Of a stretch of 41,951 nucleotides of DNA, positions 8,954-18,496 are shown in pieces (the first letter of the stretch is position 1; the number at the start of each line of letters is the position of its first letter). The position numbers and the translations under genes were made by a program. The DNA is from Streptomyces misionensis (GTDB lineage: Bacteria > Actinomycetota > Actinomycetes > Streptomycetales > Streptomycetaceae). The DNA lies in assembly GCF_007896895.1 (NCBI RefSeq), contig NZ_VOGW01000035.1, positions 27,076 to 69,026 of the forward strand. The letters run 5' to 3'. The notes beneath the pieces are model-generated. The model did no database searches, had not been told where the DNA came from, and saw nothing but the letters and a program-made list of their open reading frames with translations.

Positions 8954-9687
8954 GACCGGGGCTCGCGCACGACGTAGCCGATGCCCCGCACGGTGTGGAT
9001 GAGCTTGGGTTCCTCGGCGTCGATCTTGCGCCGCAGATAGCTGATGTACGTGTCGACGATGCTCGGATCGCCCCCGAAGTCGTACTCCCACACGCTCTGC
9101 AGGATCTGCCCCTTGCTCATCGTCCGCCCGGCGTTCGCCATCAGGAAGTGCAGCAGCCGGAACTCGGTCGGGGACAGCCGTACGGTCCGCCCCGCGCGGG
9201 TGACGTGATGCCCCTCGGGCACGAGCTCCAGATCGCCGACGACCAGCCGGGCCGGCGCCTCGCCCCTGGTGCGGCGCAGGACCGCGTTGATCCGTGCGAT
9301 CAGCTCCTCCAGGTCGAAGGGCTTGGTGACATAGTCGTCGGCGCCGAGCCGCAGTCCGTCGAGACGGTCCTGACGGGTCTCGCGCGCGGTCACGAACAGC
9401 ACGGGCACGTCGCCACCCCGCCCGGGCAGGGAGCGAGGCAGGGCGCGCAATCGGCGGATGACCTCGAAACCGTCCATGTCGGGCAGCATGACGTCGAGCA
9501 GGACCAGGTCCGGCGGGCACTGGACGGCCAGGTCGAGGGCCTCCTGCCCGGTCGCCGCCGCGTCGACGTCGAAGCCCGCGTAGCACAAGGCCGTGCGCAG
9601 CAGCTCCCGGACGGTGGGCTCGTCGTCCACCACGAGCAGATGGTCCTGGCCTGTCGTGGAGCGCCCTGTGGAAGTCGGTGTCGCCAT
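8950..9687 (-). CDS. OmpR/PhoB-family response regulator
   Basis: This 245-residue DNA-binding regulator has a receiver domain with the acidic pair in LLVVDDEPTVREL, the phosphoacceptor Asp in DLVLLDVMLPDMDGF and the Lys of GADDYVTKPFDLEEL, followed by a winged-helix domain (VRLSPTEFRLLHFLMANAGR to IDTYISYLRRKID-like and VRGIGYVVRE). I chose the ATG at 9687 over a longer frame opening at 9774, because the longer version would begin inside the upstream gene's terminator. The stop overlaps the kinase GTG start. Confidence 0.93.
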   Translation of the reverse strand: MATPTSTGRSTTGQDHLLVVDDEPTVRELLRTALCYAGFDVDAAATGQEALDLAVQCPPDLVLLDVMLPDMDGFEVIRRLRALPRSLPGRGGDVPVLFVTARETRQDRLDGLRLGADDYVTKPFDLEELIARINAVLRRTRGEAPARLVVGDLELVPEGHHVTRAGRTVRLSPTEFRLLHFLMANAGRTMSKGQILQSVWEYDFGGDPSIVDTYISYLRRKIDAEEPKLIHTVRGIGYVVREPRS

Positions 9688-9732
9688 GTGCGGAGTGCTG
9701 CCTCGCAGACATCGGGGGAGGGGAGGCCGGGT

Positions 9733-9758
9733 GAGGGCCCCGGGAAACCGGGGCCCTC
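9733..9758. terminator. intrinsic-type terminator hairpin
   Basis: A perfect 11-bp stem, GAGGGCCCCGG (9733-9743) and CCGGGGCCCTC (9748-9758), closes a GAAA tetraloop. It starts 2 nt past the stop of the minus-strand membrane protein gene and separates that operon from the two-component genes. There is no strong U-tract, as is common in Streptomyces. Confidence 0.8.
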
Positions 9759-9760
9759 GT

Positions 9761-11281
9761 TCATGAGACCACACCGGCCCCGGGGGACGATTCGGACGTC
9801 ATCGTGCGGCGGCGGGGACCCGGGCGGGGCGGACCCGGCACCTGGGGCCGGTGCGCGGCCCGCAGTCCGTGCAACCGGCTGCCCGCGTACGACGCGGCGG
9901 TGGCCGTCACGAATCCGGTGAGAGCGCTCATCCGCACCGCCGCGTCCAGGCCGGCCGTCACCGCGCCCATCTCGCCGCCCATCACGTTGATGCCCATCCG
10001 CAGGGAGACCCGGGCCGTCAGACAGCACAGCAGCACGGTTCCGGCCGCCGCGACGCCCGTCCGCAGCGCCAGCTCCAGATGCCGGCCGAGCAGGGCGTCC
10101 GCCTCCTCGCGCGCGGAGCGAGCCGGTGTGCGGGCCGCGATCAGATATCCCGCGAGCACCAGCAGGACCAACAGCAGCACCAGCCCGATCAGCCACAGCG
10201 GCGCACCGGCGCCGGACCAGTCGCCCACGGCGAGTGACCTGTCCTTGCCCGCACCCGCGCCCCTGGCCTCGCCGCCGAGCATCCCGAGCATCCCGGCGCC
10301 GTTGCCCTGATCGCGCCGGAAGGCGGCCTCCCAGGAGGCGCCGAGACCGGAGGTGAGCAGGACGGCGAGCAGCCCGGGCCCGGCCAGCAGCAGCGCACCG
10401 GCGGCCCGGGCCGCCTGCTCCCGGCCGGCCAGCGATGCCGCCCCGGCCAGCACCGCCAGCGCGAGGACGAGGAAGCACGCCACGGCGACCATCCCGGTCA
10501 GCGTGGAGGCCACGGGGTGCCACTTCAGGCGCATCCGGCTCAGCGCCACCGGCCGGGGCAGGCTCGTACGCCGTGCCGCCACACAGCCGATCCCCAGCAC
10601 GGCGCAGACCCCCAGCACCCCGAGGAAGGCGGTGGACACGACGTCGGAGTGGAAGGCCACCGAGGAGAGCGCGCCGCCCAGGCCCTTGCCGGAGCCGCCC
10701 GTGCCCGCGCCGAGGCCCCCCAGGCCGCCCATGGCCCCGCCGGCGCCGCCCGCCTTGGCGCCGAGCCGTTCCGTCACCGAGCCGGGCAGCCGCGCCGTCC
10801 CCCGGCCGAGCAGCGCGAGGACCGGCAGCAGCACCGCGGCGGTGCTCAGCGCCCCGCCCGCGCGGGCCCACAGCAAGGCCGGGAGCGGGCGGGACCGGCG
10901 GCGCAGCGGCCGGAAGAACACCGTCGCCAGGACGGCCGTGCCCAGGAACGTCAGCATCAACGGCAGGGCCCGCACCTCCCCGTCGACGCTCAGGCCGAGA
11001 CCACCACCCGAGCCGCCCAGCGCGCCGAGCAGCCCGCCCCCGGCCGCCGGTGCGGCCGAGGGAGCGGACTCCAGGCCGACTGCGCCGCCGAAAGCCATGC
11101 TCAGCACGGTGGGCACGAGCCGGGACAGCGGTGCGATCGCGCCGGCCCCCAGGGCCAGCAGACCCGCCCAGGCGGTGACGGCCATCACCGCCACCGCGGC
11201 CAGGACGGCGAGGCCTCCTTCCAGGGCATGGCACCACGGTCCACGCGGCGGGGCGGTGCCGGGCTGCGGCGAGGCGGGCAT
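9761..11281 (-). CDS. streptophobe-type polytopic membrane protein
   Basis: The 506-residue, very hydrophobic protein has roughly ten predicted membrane segments, for example AVLAAVAVMAVTAWAGLLALG near the N-terminus and LWLIGLVLLLVLLVLAGYLI near residue 365. They are separated by glycine-rich loops (GGLGGLGAGTGGSGKGLGG). Composition and length fit what is annotated in Streptomyces as the streptophobe family; I know of no experimentally defined function. AGAGGAG precedes the ATG. It lies 60 nt downstream of the MMPL transporter gene on the same strand, so the two are probably one transcription unit ending at the hairpin 9733-9758. Confidence 0.8.
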   Translation of the reverse strand: MPASPQPGTAPPRGPWCHALEGGLAVLAAVAVMAVTAWAGLLALGAGAIAPLSRLVPTVLSMAFGGAVGLESAPSAAPAAGGGLLGALGGSGGGLGLSVDGEVRALPLMLTFLGTAVLATVFFRPLRRRSRPLPALLWARAGGALSTAAVLLPVLALLGRGTARLPGSVTERLGAKAGGAGGAMGGLGGLGAGTGGSGKGLGGALSSVAFHSDVVSTAFLGVLGVCAVLGIGCVAARRTSLPRPVALSRMRLKWHPVASTLTGMVAVACFLVLALAVLAGAASLAGREQAARAAGALLLAGPGLLAVLLTSGLGASWEAAFRRDQGNGAGMLGMLGGEARGAGAGKDRSLAVGDWSGAGAPLWLIGLVLLLVLLVLAGYLIAARTPARSAREEADALLGRHLELALRTGVAAAGTVLLCCLTARVSLRMGINVMGGEMGAVTAGLDAAVRMSALTGFVTATAASYAGSRLHGLRAAHRPQVPGPPRPGPRRRTMTSESSPGAGVVS

Positions 11282-11341
11282 GGGCTGACTCCTCTGCGGG
11301 TGACGAGCGGGACGGTGCGAAGGGGCGGGTACGGCTGGTGG

Positions 11342-13570
11342 TCAGGCGCCGGGACCGAGCCGACCCGCCTCGGCGGTCTCGTCGCAGTGGACGGCCGGCT
11401 CCTCGGGCGCGGGCGCGGCGGGCACCGTGGCCGCTTGCAGCCGTTCGCCCTCCACGTCCAGGTTCGGCACGAAGCGGTCCAGCAGCCGCGGCAGCCGCCA
11501 GGCACGGTCGCCGAGCAGGGCGAGCACCGCCGGCACGATCGCCATCCGGACGACGAACGCGTCGAAGAACACCGCGATCGCGAGGCCGAATCCGATGGTC
11601 TTGAGCATCTGCTCGTCCGAACCCATGAAGGCGGCGAACACCGAGATCATGATCACCGCCGCCGCGACGACGACCCGCGCGCTGTGCCGGAACCCGTCCG
11701 CGATCGCTTCGAGCGGCGTCCTGCCGTGGACGTACGCCTCGCGCATCCGCGTCACCAGGAAGACCTCGTAGTCCATGGCCAGACCGAAGACCACACCGAC
11801 CATGAAGATCGGCATCATCGACATCACCGGGCCCGGCTGGGCGACTCCGAAGAGCTGCGCCAGCCAGCCCCACTGGAACACGGCGACGACCGCGCCCAGA
11901 CCTGCCAGGACCGACAGCAGGAAGCCGAGCGCCGCCTTGAGCGGGACGAGCAGGGACCGGAAGACGGCGATCAGCAGCAGGAACGCCAGGCCCACCACGA
12001 GGGCGAGATAGGGCAGCAGGGCGTCGGACAGCTTCTGGGAGACGTCGGCGTTCATGGCGGTGCTGCCGCCGACCAGGATCCGGGCGTCCGCCGTGTGCGC
12101 CAGGCCCGGGTCGCGCAGGGCGTTCAGCAGATCGGAGGTCTGCTCGCTGCCGGGCGGGCTCGCCGGTACGACGTTGAGGACCGCGGTGTCACCGGACTCG
12201 CTGAGCCGAGGCCGTCCCACCGAGGCGACGTCGTCCAAGCCGCTGACCTGGTGGGCGGTCTTCTCGGCGGCGGCCTTGGCGGGGCCCCCGGAGGCGGACC
12301 GGACGACCACGGTCAGCGGGCCGTTGAAGCCGGGTCCGAAGCCCTGGGTGACCAGGTCGTAGGCCCTGCGCTGGGTGGTCGACACCGGCTGGCTCGCGTC
12401 GCCGGGCAGCCCCATCTGGAGCGAGGCGACCGGAACGGCCACCGCGGCCAGCGCGGCGACCCCGGTCAGCAGAACGGCGACCGGTCGGCGGACGACGAAG
12501 CGCGCCCAGCGCACCCCGAGGCCGTCCCGGGCCGTACGGCCCGTGCGACGGCGCGGCGGACGCGCCGGCCCGATGCGCCGGCCCGCGATCCCGAGCAGCG
12601 CCGGGATCAGGGTGAGGGCGATCAGCACCGCGAGTACCACCGTGCCCGCCGCGGCGAAGCCCATCTGCGTGAGCAGCGGGATGTTCACCACCAGCAGTCC
12701 GACCAGCGCGATCACCACGGTCGTGCCGGCGAAGACCACGGCCGACCCGGCCGTGCCCACCGCATGTGCGGCAGCGTCCTCGCGGTCACGGCCCAGGGCG
12801 AGTTCGGCGCGGTAGCGGGAGACCACGAACAGCGCGTAGTCGATGCCCACGGCCAGGCCGATCATGGTGGCCAGGCCGGTGGTGGTGGTGCCGAGACCCA
12901 GCGGGGCGGACAGTGCCTTGATCACGCAGGCGCCGGTGCCTACGCCCAGCAGGGCCGTCAGCAGCGGCAGCCCCGCCGCCACGAGCGAACCGAAGGTGAG
13001 GACCAGGACCACCGCGGCCACCGCGAGGCCGATCGCCTCCTTGGAGTGGCCGCCGGCCGTCACCGCCGAGACGGCATTGCCCCCCGCCTCCACGGTCAGC
13101 GTGGAGGACCGGGCGTCCTCCACGGTCTTGAGCAGCGCCGACCGCGAGGAGTCCTCGAGATGCGAGGAGGAGACTTCGTAGGAGACCTGGCTGTAGGCGG
13201 TCGAGCCGTCCTTGCTCACCGAACCCGTCCGGAACGGATCGGTCGCCTGGCTCACCTGGGGATCCGCGCCCAGCGCGCGGACGGTCGCCTCCACTTCCCC
13301 CTTGACCTCAGGATCGGAGATCCTCCCGTCCTTGACCCGGAACACCACCCGGGCCGTGGCGCCGTCGGCGTGCAGCCCGGGGAAACCGTCCGCCAGCAGG
13401 TCGGAGGCGTGCTGTGCCTCCGTGCCCGGCATGGAGAAGTCGTTGGGGGGCGCCGGGGCGGCCCGGGCGGCCAGCATGCCGGCCAGCACCAGCAGGCCGG
13501 TCCACACCACCACCACGAACCAGCGTTTCCGGAAGGAGAACCGGCCCAGCTTGCAAAGGAACGAGGCCAC
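11342..13570 (-). CDS. MMPL/RND-family transporter
   Basis: This 742-residue MMPL-type exporter (RND superfamily) moves lipids or hydrophobic metabolites outward using the proton gradient. It has an N-terminal membrane helix ([21 protein letters not shown]), a large extracytoplasmic loop, a membrane block with [14 protein letters not shown] near residue 245, and a second half with [21 protein letters not shown] near residue 600. The paired acidic GxDY/xxDY motifs are characteristic of the family. It is first in a probable operon with the streptophobe-like gene; the two-component system beyond the terminator could regulate it. Substrate unknown. Confidence 0.93.
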   Translation of the reverse strand: MASFLCKLGRFSFRKRWFVVVVWTGLLVLAGMLAARAAPAPPNDFSMPGTEAQHASDLLADGFPGLHADGATARVVFRVKDGRISDPEVKGEVEATVRALGADPQVSQATDPFRTGSVSKDGSTAYSQVSYEVSSSHLEDSSRSALLKTVEDARSSTLTVEAGGNAVSAVTAGGHSKEAIGLAVAAVVLVLTFGSLVAAGLPLLTALLGVGTGACVIKALSAPLGLGTTTTGLATMIGLAVGIDYALFVVSRYRAELALGRDREDAAAHAVGTAGSAVVFAGTTVVIALVGLLVVNIPLLTQMGFAAAGTVVLAVLIALTLIPALLGIAGRRIGPARPPRRRTGRTARDGLGVRWARFVVRRPVAVLLTGVAALAAVAVPVASLQMGLPGDASQPVSTTQRRAYDLVTQGFGPGFNGPLTVVVRSASGGPAKAAAEKTAHQVSGLDDVASVGRPRLSESGDTAVLNVVPASPPGSEQTSDLLNALRDPGLAHTADARILVGGSTAMNADVSQKLSDALLPYLALVVGLAFLLLIAVFRSLLVPLKAALGFLLSVLAGLGAVVAVFQWGWLAQLFGVAQPGPVMSMMPIFMVGVVFGLAMDYEVFLVTRMREAYVHGRTPLEAIADGFRHSARVVVAAAVIMISVFAAFMGSDEQMLKTIGFGLAIAVFFDAFVVRMAIVPAVLALLGDRAWRLPRLLDRFVPNLDVEGERLQAATVPAAPAPEEPAVHCDETAEAGRLGPGA

Positions 13571-13851
13571 GGGGGCGACTCCAGATCACGTCGTGCTCTT
13601 CGGGGAGCGCCGAGCCTGACAGTGCCCGCTGTCCGGTTCCGGAGAGATCCTGGGAGTTTCCGGAGAGTCCGGCCCCGATGCCGCCCGCGCCGGGCGTCCA
13701 CCGCCGGGATCCCACAGAAAACTCCCAGCGGGAGAGGGCGCCGGGCGGCCCCGGCGGTGGAATATCCCGGCCGCCGGCCCGGTTGATCCCGGTGATTGGC
13801 ATGCCCGGGACATGGCCCGAAGAGGGCGGAGGCCGGGCGGAAAGGTATCCC
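13571..13851. promoter_or_regulatory. divergent control region between MMPL transporter and rpmG paralogue
   Basis: The 281-bp intergenic stretch holds a perfect 10-bp inverted repeat, CTGGGAGTTT (13650-13659) and AAACTCCCAG (13719-13728), spaced 59 bp apart. A direct repeat of TTCCGGAGAG overlaps the left arm region. A Zur-box-like sequence, which controls some cysteine-free L33 genes, was not found. Promoter elements for either gene are not clear. Confidence 0.35.
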
Positions 13852-14016
13852 ATGGCACGCAGCACCACGCGTCCCGTCGTCAAGCTGAAGTCGACCGCCG
13901 GGACCGGCGTCACCTACGTGACGCGAAAGAACCGTCTCAACGACCCCGACCGGCTCGTCCTGCGCAAGTACGACCCGGTGGCCCAAGGACACGTCCTCTT
14001 CCGTGAAGAGCGCTGA
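13852..14016 (+). CDS. rpmG: 50S ribosomal protein L33, zinc-independent (C-minus) paralogue
   Basis: The 54-residue basic protein is ribosomal protein L33 of the large subunit ([24 protein letters not shown]-like and LRKYDP motifs). It lacks the two CxxC pairs of the zinc-binding form. In Streptomyces such C-minus L33 paralogues are often induced under zinc starvation, but I see no Zur box here, so that regulation is not supported. It stands alone, without the usual rpmB, rpsN or rpmE paralogues next to it. The start ATG at 13852 has AAAGG about 8 nt upstream. Confidence 0.9.
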   Translation: MARSTTRPVVKLKSTAGTGVTYVTRKNRLNDPDRLVLRKYDPVAQGHVLFREER

Positions 14017-14114
14017 CCCGGCGTTCCCGTGATCGACCGGCCCGGTTCCGCGCGGCGGCACCGGGCCGGTCGCCGTCCATGCCGCCGACCTGCTGTGAGG
14101 TCCCCCACCCAGCC

Positions 14115-14144
14115 TTGCCGCAGCGGAGAAGCGATCCCTAAGTT
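14115..14144 (+). promoter_or_regulatory. candidate leaderless promoter of the gene at 14152
   Basis: TTGCCG (14115-14120) and TAAGTT (14139-14144) are separated by 18 nt. The TAAGTT box ends 7 nt before the ATG at 14152 and no ribosome-binding site is visible, so the transcript is probably leaderless. Confidence 0.55.
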
Positions 14145-14151
14145 CGTACGT

Positions 14152-14406
14152 ATGTCCACGTATGACCCCACCCCCGCCGCCCCGGTCGAGTTCTCCGTCG
14201 ACCTCACCGCCCACGAGATGCTCCGCCGGGCCCATGTCATGGACGCCGTCAGCCCCGGGTGGGACCCCGTCAAGGCGCTGCGGGACGAGGACGCCGCCCG
14301 CGATCTGCTCTACTCCGGCCTGGACGAGGAGCAGCAGCGCATCTACGACGAACTGGTCGCCGCCGGTGTCCTGCCCGAGCGCGGAGACGGCCGTGCTGCC
14401 GCTTGA
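14152..14406 (+). CDS. small conserved protein, resembles DUF6400
   Basis: The 84-residue acidic, helical protein has no cysteine or membrane segment. Phrases such as EFSVDLTAHEMLRRAHVMDAV and YSGLDEEQQRIYDELVAAGV look like the small actinobacterial DUF6400 family as I remember it; no function is known to me. The start is the ATG at 14152, 7 nt after a -10 box. A longer in-frame opening exists upstream but is not supported by codon bias. Its end overlaps the next start by 14 nt, so the two are probably co-expressed. Confidence 0.7.
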   Translation: MSTYDPTPAAPVEFSVDLTAHEMLRRAHVMDAVSPGWDPVKALRDEDAARDLLYSGLDEEQQRIYDELVAAGVLPERGDGRAAA

Positions 14407-14641
14407 TCCGCACGCCGACATCGGCCGCCGCGCCTGGGTGACCTGCCCCCACTGCGCGGACCACCGCGGCTGCGCCACCTGCGAGGAACGCCGCAGGTGC
14501 GGCAAGCACTGGCGCTACCTGCTGTCGAACACCGGCAGTGTGCTCCACCTCCAGTGCCCCACCTGCACCCACGTCTGGGACCACGAGACCGGCTTCGGCG
14601 CCACCCGCGGCCGTCCCGACCGCGCCTCCGGCGACCGCTGA
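14393..14641 (+). CDS. small zinc-ribbon-like protein
   Basis: The 82-residue protein starts at GTG 14393, preceded by GGAGA 5 nt upstream and overlapping the previous gene by 14 nt. It contains three CxxC pairs or near-pairs (TCPHCADHRGC, CATCEERRRC, QCPTCTHVWDH), which suggests one or two bound zinc ions as in zinc-ribbon proteins. I do not recognise the family and see no other domain. Pairing with the DUF6400-like gene in one transcript suggests a shared but unknown role. Confidence 0.65.
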   Translation: MLPLDPHADIGRRAWVTCPHCADHRGCATCEERRRCGKHWRYLLSNTGSVLHLQCPTCTHVWDHETGFGATRGRPDRASGDR

Positions 14642-14654
14642 CGCCGGAGGCGCG

Positions 14655-14760
14655 GGCGCTCGCCGATGGAGGTGCCCCGCCCTGACGGGTTCAGGCCGAG
14701 CGGGTCCCAGGCGCTCGCCGACGGTGGTGCCCCGCCCCGGCGGGTTCAGGCCGAGCGGGT
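14655..14760. repeat. 51-bp imperfect tandem duplication
   Basis: Bases 14655-14705 and 14710-14760 are 51-bp copies with 4 mismatches. The second copy contains the stop codon and last four codons of the SGNH hydrolase gene; the first lies just beyond it. This looks like a local duplication of the gene's 3' end. Confidence 0.8.
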
Positions 14761-15561
14761 GAACAGGGGCAGATAGCCGAGGGAGTGGCCCGAGGCCGTG
14801 GGGTGGTACGACTCCGTCAGGTCCAGCAGGTCGACGCTGCGCATCCAGGGACCGGCCGAGCAGATCTCGTGGCCGCTGAACGCCTTGCGGGCGTCCGCGA
14901 AGGTGAAGCCGTGCCGGGTGGCGCGCTGGGCGATCAGGCTGTCGAGATGGTCGATGGCCGCGTTGAGCGCGGCCCGCTCGCTGTCGTCGAGCCCGCGCGC
15001 ACAGGTGCCGTGCAGCTGGTAGAAATGCGGATACCCGAGCACCACGACATGGGCGGACGGCGCCTTGCTCCGGATCGCCGAGTAGAGCCGGTCCAGGTTG
15101 GCCGGGAGATTCTTGTCGACGTAGTCGCGCGCGTTGGCGATGGCCGACATGCACGTGGTGGTGCCGGGCAGGGCGCAGATCCCCATGACCTTCGCCCAGC
15201 TCGCGTCACTGCCGCCGGCGGTGACGCTGACCAGGGTGGTCCGGGCGTCGAGGGGCCCCAGCTGCTTGGCCAGCACGTCGCCCGTCCTGGCGCCGTTGCA
15301 GGCGACGAAGGCGAAGGACGAGGCGTGGGCCGAGGCCCACAGGGCGGGGTACGCCTTGCTGCTGCGCAGGCAGTCCGCGCCCGAGGCGAGATAGCTGCCG
15401 GCGCCCACCCCGGACGAGTACGAGTCACCGAGGGCCACATAGGCCACGGCCGCCCTGTTCGGCGCTCCCTGTACGGCCGGAGCGGTCGCCGGACCGGTGA
15501 GGGCGCAGGCGCCCGCGAGGAGCACGGCGGCGGCCCAGGACTGGATGCGGAACGGTCTCAT
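14746..15561 (-). CDS. secreted SGNH/GDSL-family lipase or esterase
   Basis: The 271-residue precursor has a signal peptide (about residues 1-33, hydrophobic core WAAAVLLAGACAL). It then shows the block I motif GDSYSSG with nucleophile Ser47, a GGSD block, and a C-terminal YHPTASGH providing the catalytic His and Asp. Six cysteines in the mature part probably form three disulfides, as in the Streptomyces extracellular GDSL lipases related to S. rimosus lipase and S. coelicolor SCO1725. It likely hydrolyses extracellular esters or lipids. The 3' end has been duplicated (14655-14760). Confidence 0.92.
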   Translation of the reverse strand: MRPFRIQSWAAAVLLAGACALTGPATAPAVQGAPNRAAVAYVALGDSYSSGVGAGSYLASGADCLRSSKAYPALWASAHASSFAFVACNGARTGDVLAKQLGPLDARTTLVSVTAGGSDASWAKVMGICALPGTTTCMSAIANARDYVDKNLPANLDRLYSAIRSKAPSAHVVVLGYPHFYQLHGTCARGLDDSERAALNAAIDHLDSLIAQRATRHGFTFADARKAFSGHEICSAGPWMRSVDLLDLTESYHPTASGHSLGYLPLFTRSA

Positions 15562-15764
15562 GCCTCCCGTTTATCGCGGACCCGCGACCCTCCCGCCTCG
15601 TCACCCTCCGCGACCTTGACAACGCGCTGCGTCGATGCGTCCGCGGTGACCACTCGGCGGCGGAAGGCCCCCGGAACGCCGTCCACGGGCCGTGCCTCAC
15701 CCGGCGTTCACCCGAAGGGATGTCACCCGTCCGGCTCAACGAAACCGGAGACGCGCACAGGAAA

Positions 15765-15788
15765 GGCAAGGAGTGCGTACTCCTTGCC
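15765..15788. promoter_or_regulatory. 24-bp palindrome, candidate operator
   Basis: Perfect 10-bp arms GGCAAGGAGT (15765-15774) and ACTCCTTGCC (15779-15788) flank GCGT. It lies between the divergent SGNH lipase and rox genes, directly before a TATAGC box (15799-15804) that could be the rox -10, so a bound repressor would cover the -35 region. The regulator is not identified. Confidence 0.6.
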
Positions 15789-15803
15789 ACTCTCAACGTA
15801 TAG

Positions 15804-17342
<1,539 letters not shown>

Positions 17343-17369
17343 AAACGTCGGAGGCCGGTGCGCCCGACC

Positions 17370-17411
17370 CGGCCCGGTCCCCGGTGACTGCTGCCACCGG
17401 GGACCGGGCCG
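17370..17411. terminator. bidirectional terminator hairpin
   Basis: A perfect 17-bp stem (17370-17386 with 17395-17411; arms begin CGGCCCGGTCC and end GGACCGGGCCG) closes an 8-nt loop. It lies between the convergent rox and oxidoreductase genes and can serve both. Confidence 0.85.
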
Positions 17412-17481
17412 ACCGGATCTCGGACCCGGCCGGGAGCGGGCCCGCGGACCGCGAGGCCGCGTGCCGCGTGCCTGGCCGGGG

Positions 17482-18411
17482 TCAGGCGGTGCCGCCCGCC
17501 GGGGCGCGGAAGTAGTGCCCCTCCTCCAGGTCGGCGAGCAGGCCGGGCCGGGTCGGCTCCCAGTCGAGCAGCTTGCGGGTGAGGTCGTTCGACGCGGGGG
17601 CGTCCATCGCCGCGAAGCCGCTCATCCAGCCGAAGTGCGCGGCCGCGTCCTCGGCGCTCACCGAGACCGCCGGCAGACCGAGATGACGGCCGATCACCTC
17701 GGCCACCTCACGGACCGGCACGCCCTCCTCGGCGATGCCGTGGAGCACGGTGCCCGCCGGGGCCTGCTCGACCGCGAGCCGGAACAGCCGCGCCGCGTCG
17801 AGCCGGTGCACGGCCGGCCAGCGGTTGGCGCCGTCGCCCACGTACCCGGAGACGCCCTTCTCCCGCGCGATGCCGATCAGAGCGGCGACGAACCCGTGGT
17901 CCCCCTCGCCGTGGCAGGTGGGGGCGAGCCGTACCACGCTGGAGCGCACCCCCCGCTCCGCGCACGCCAGTACGGCATCCGCGGTGATCGCCCGGATCAG
18001 GACCGGCGAGTCGCCCTCGACCCTGGGCATGTCCCGCTCCGTCGACACCTGGCCCGGCTTGAGCCCGGCGACCCCGGAGGCGATGACGAAGGGGCGGTCG
18101 CTCCCGGCGAGCGCGCCGGTGAGGGTGTCGACGGCCCTGCGGTCCGCCTCGGCCGCGCCCCGGAAATCGCCGGAGAAGGCGATGTCGTGCTTGAAGGCGA
18201 GGTGGATCACCCCGTCCGAGTCGGCGGCGGCGGACGCGAGGACGTCGAGGTCGTCCAGGCCGCCGCGGACGACCTCGGCGCCCGCCGCGGTGAGAGCGGC
18301 GGCGGAGGCCTCGGAACGGGCCAGGCCGACCACCTGGTGGCCCGCGTCGAGGAGTTCCGGAACGACGGCGGAACCGATCCAGCCGGACGCACCGGTCACG
18401 AAAACGCGCAT
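17482..18411 (-). CDS. NAD(P)-dependent oxidoreductase (extended/atypical SDR family)
   Basis: The 309-residue protein begins with the nucleotide-binding motif MRVFVTGASGWIGSAVVPEL, typical of extended short-chain dehydrogenases and NAD-dependent epimerases. It continues with DDLDVLASAAADSDGVIHLA and a C-terminal half with WPAVHRLDAARLFRLAVE. The classical YxxxK pair is not obvious, so it may be an atypical member (NmrA/3-beta-HSD-like). The start at 18411 is chosen over a slightly longer one because it fits the fold. It is divergent from a TetR gene across two operators, so it is probably the regulator's target. Substrate unknown. Confidence 0.87.
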   Translation of the reverse strand: MRVFVTGASGWIGSAVVPELLDAGHQVVGLARSEASAAALTAAGAEVVRGGLDDLDVLASAAADSDGVIHLAFKHDIAFSGDFRGAAEADRRAVDTLTGALAGSDRPFVIASGVAGLKPGQVSTERDMPRVEGDSPVLIRAITADAVLACAERGVRSSVVRLAPTCHGEGDHGFVAALIGIAREKGVSGYVGDGANRWPAVHRLDAARLFRLAVEQAPAGTVLHGIAEEGVPVREVAEVIGRHLGLPAVSVSAEDAAAHFGWMSGFAAMDAPASNDLTRKLLDWEPTRPGLLADLEEGHYFRAPAGGTA

Positions 18412-18422
18412 AGGAATTCCCC

Positions 18423-18451
18423 ACATCTCTGATGTCAGTTACTGTCGTCAA
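18423..18451 (-). promoter_or_regulatory. candidate promoter of the oxidoreductase gene
   Basis: On the minus strand TTGACG (complement of 18446-18451) and AGATGT (complement of 18423-18428) are 17 nt apart. The -35 overlaps the left TetR operator, so repressor binding would block it. Confidence 0.45.
18430..18450. promoter_or_regulatory. TetR operator 1
   Basis: A 21-bp palindrome has half-sites TGATGTCAGT and ACTGTCGTCA around a central T. It is a near-copy of the palindrome at 18461-18481, with centres 31 bp apart, about three helical turns. Confidence 0.7.
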
Positions 18452-18460
18452 CGCTAGCAC

Positions 18461-18481
18461 TGATGTCGGTGACTGTCATCA
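18461..18481. promoter_or_regulatory. TetR operator 2
   Basis: The second 21-bp palindrome has half-sites TGATGTCGGT and ACTGTCATCA around a central G. It lies directly before TAGGAT (18484-18489), the probable -10 of the TetR gene, which starts 7 nt further on at ATG 18497. This placement predicts autoregulation. Confidence 0.7.
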
Positions 18482-18496
18482 CGTAGGATGCGCGCT

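Noticed and set aside
9688..9774. An extended N-terminus for the response regulator starting at 9774
   Set aside because: It would run through a terminator hairpin and lacks receiver-domain sequence; ATG 9687 is correct for the family.
10517..13786. A very long plus-strand open frame of more than 1000 codons
   Set aside because: It lies opposite the MMPL and streptophobe-like genes and its product is a low-complexity Arg/Gly/His/Gln string. It is an antisense shadow of high-GC coding DNA.
13800..13851. Zur box upstream of the zinc-free L33 gene
   Set aside because: Only a weak GC-rich palindrome (CATGCCCGGGACATG) is present; nothing resembles the AT-containing Zur consensus.
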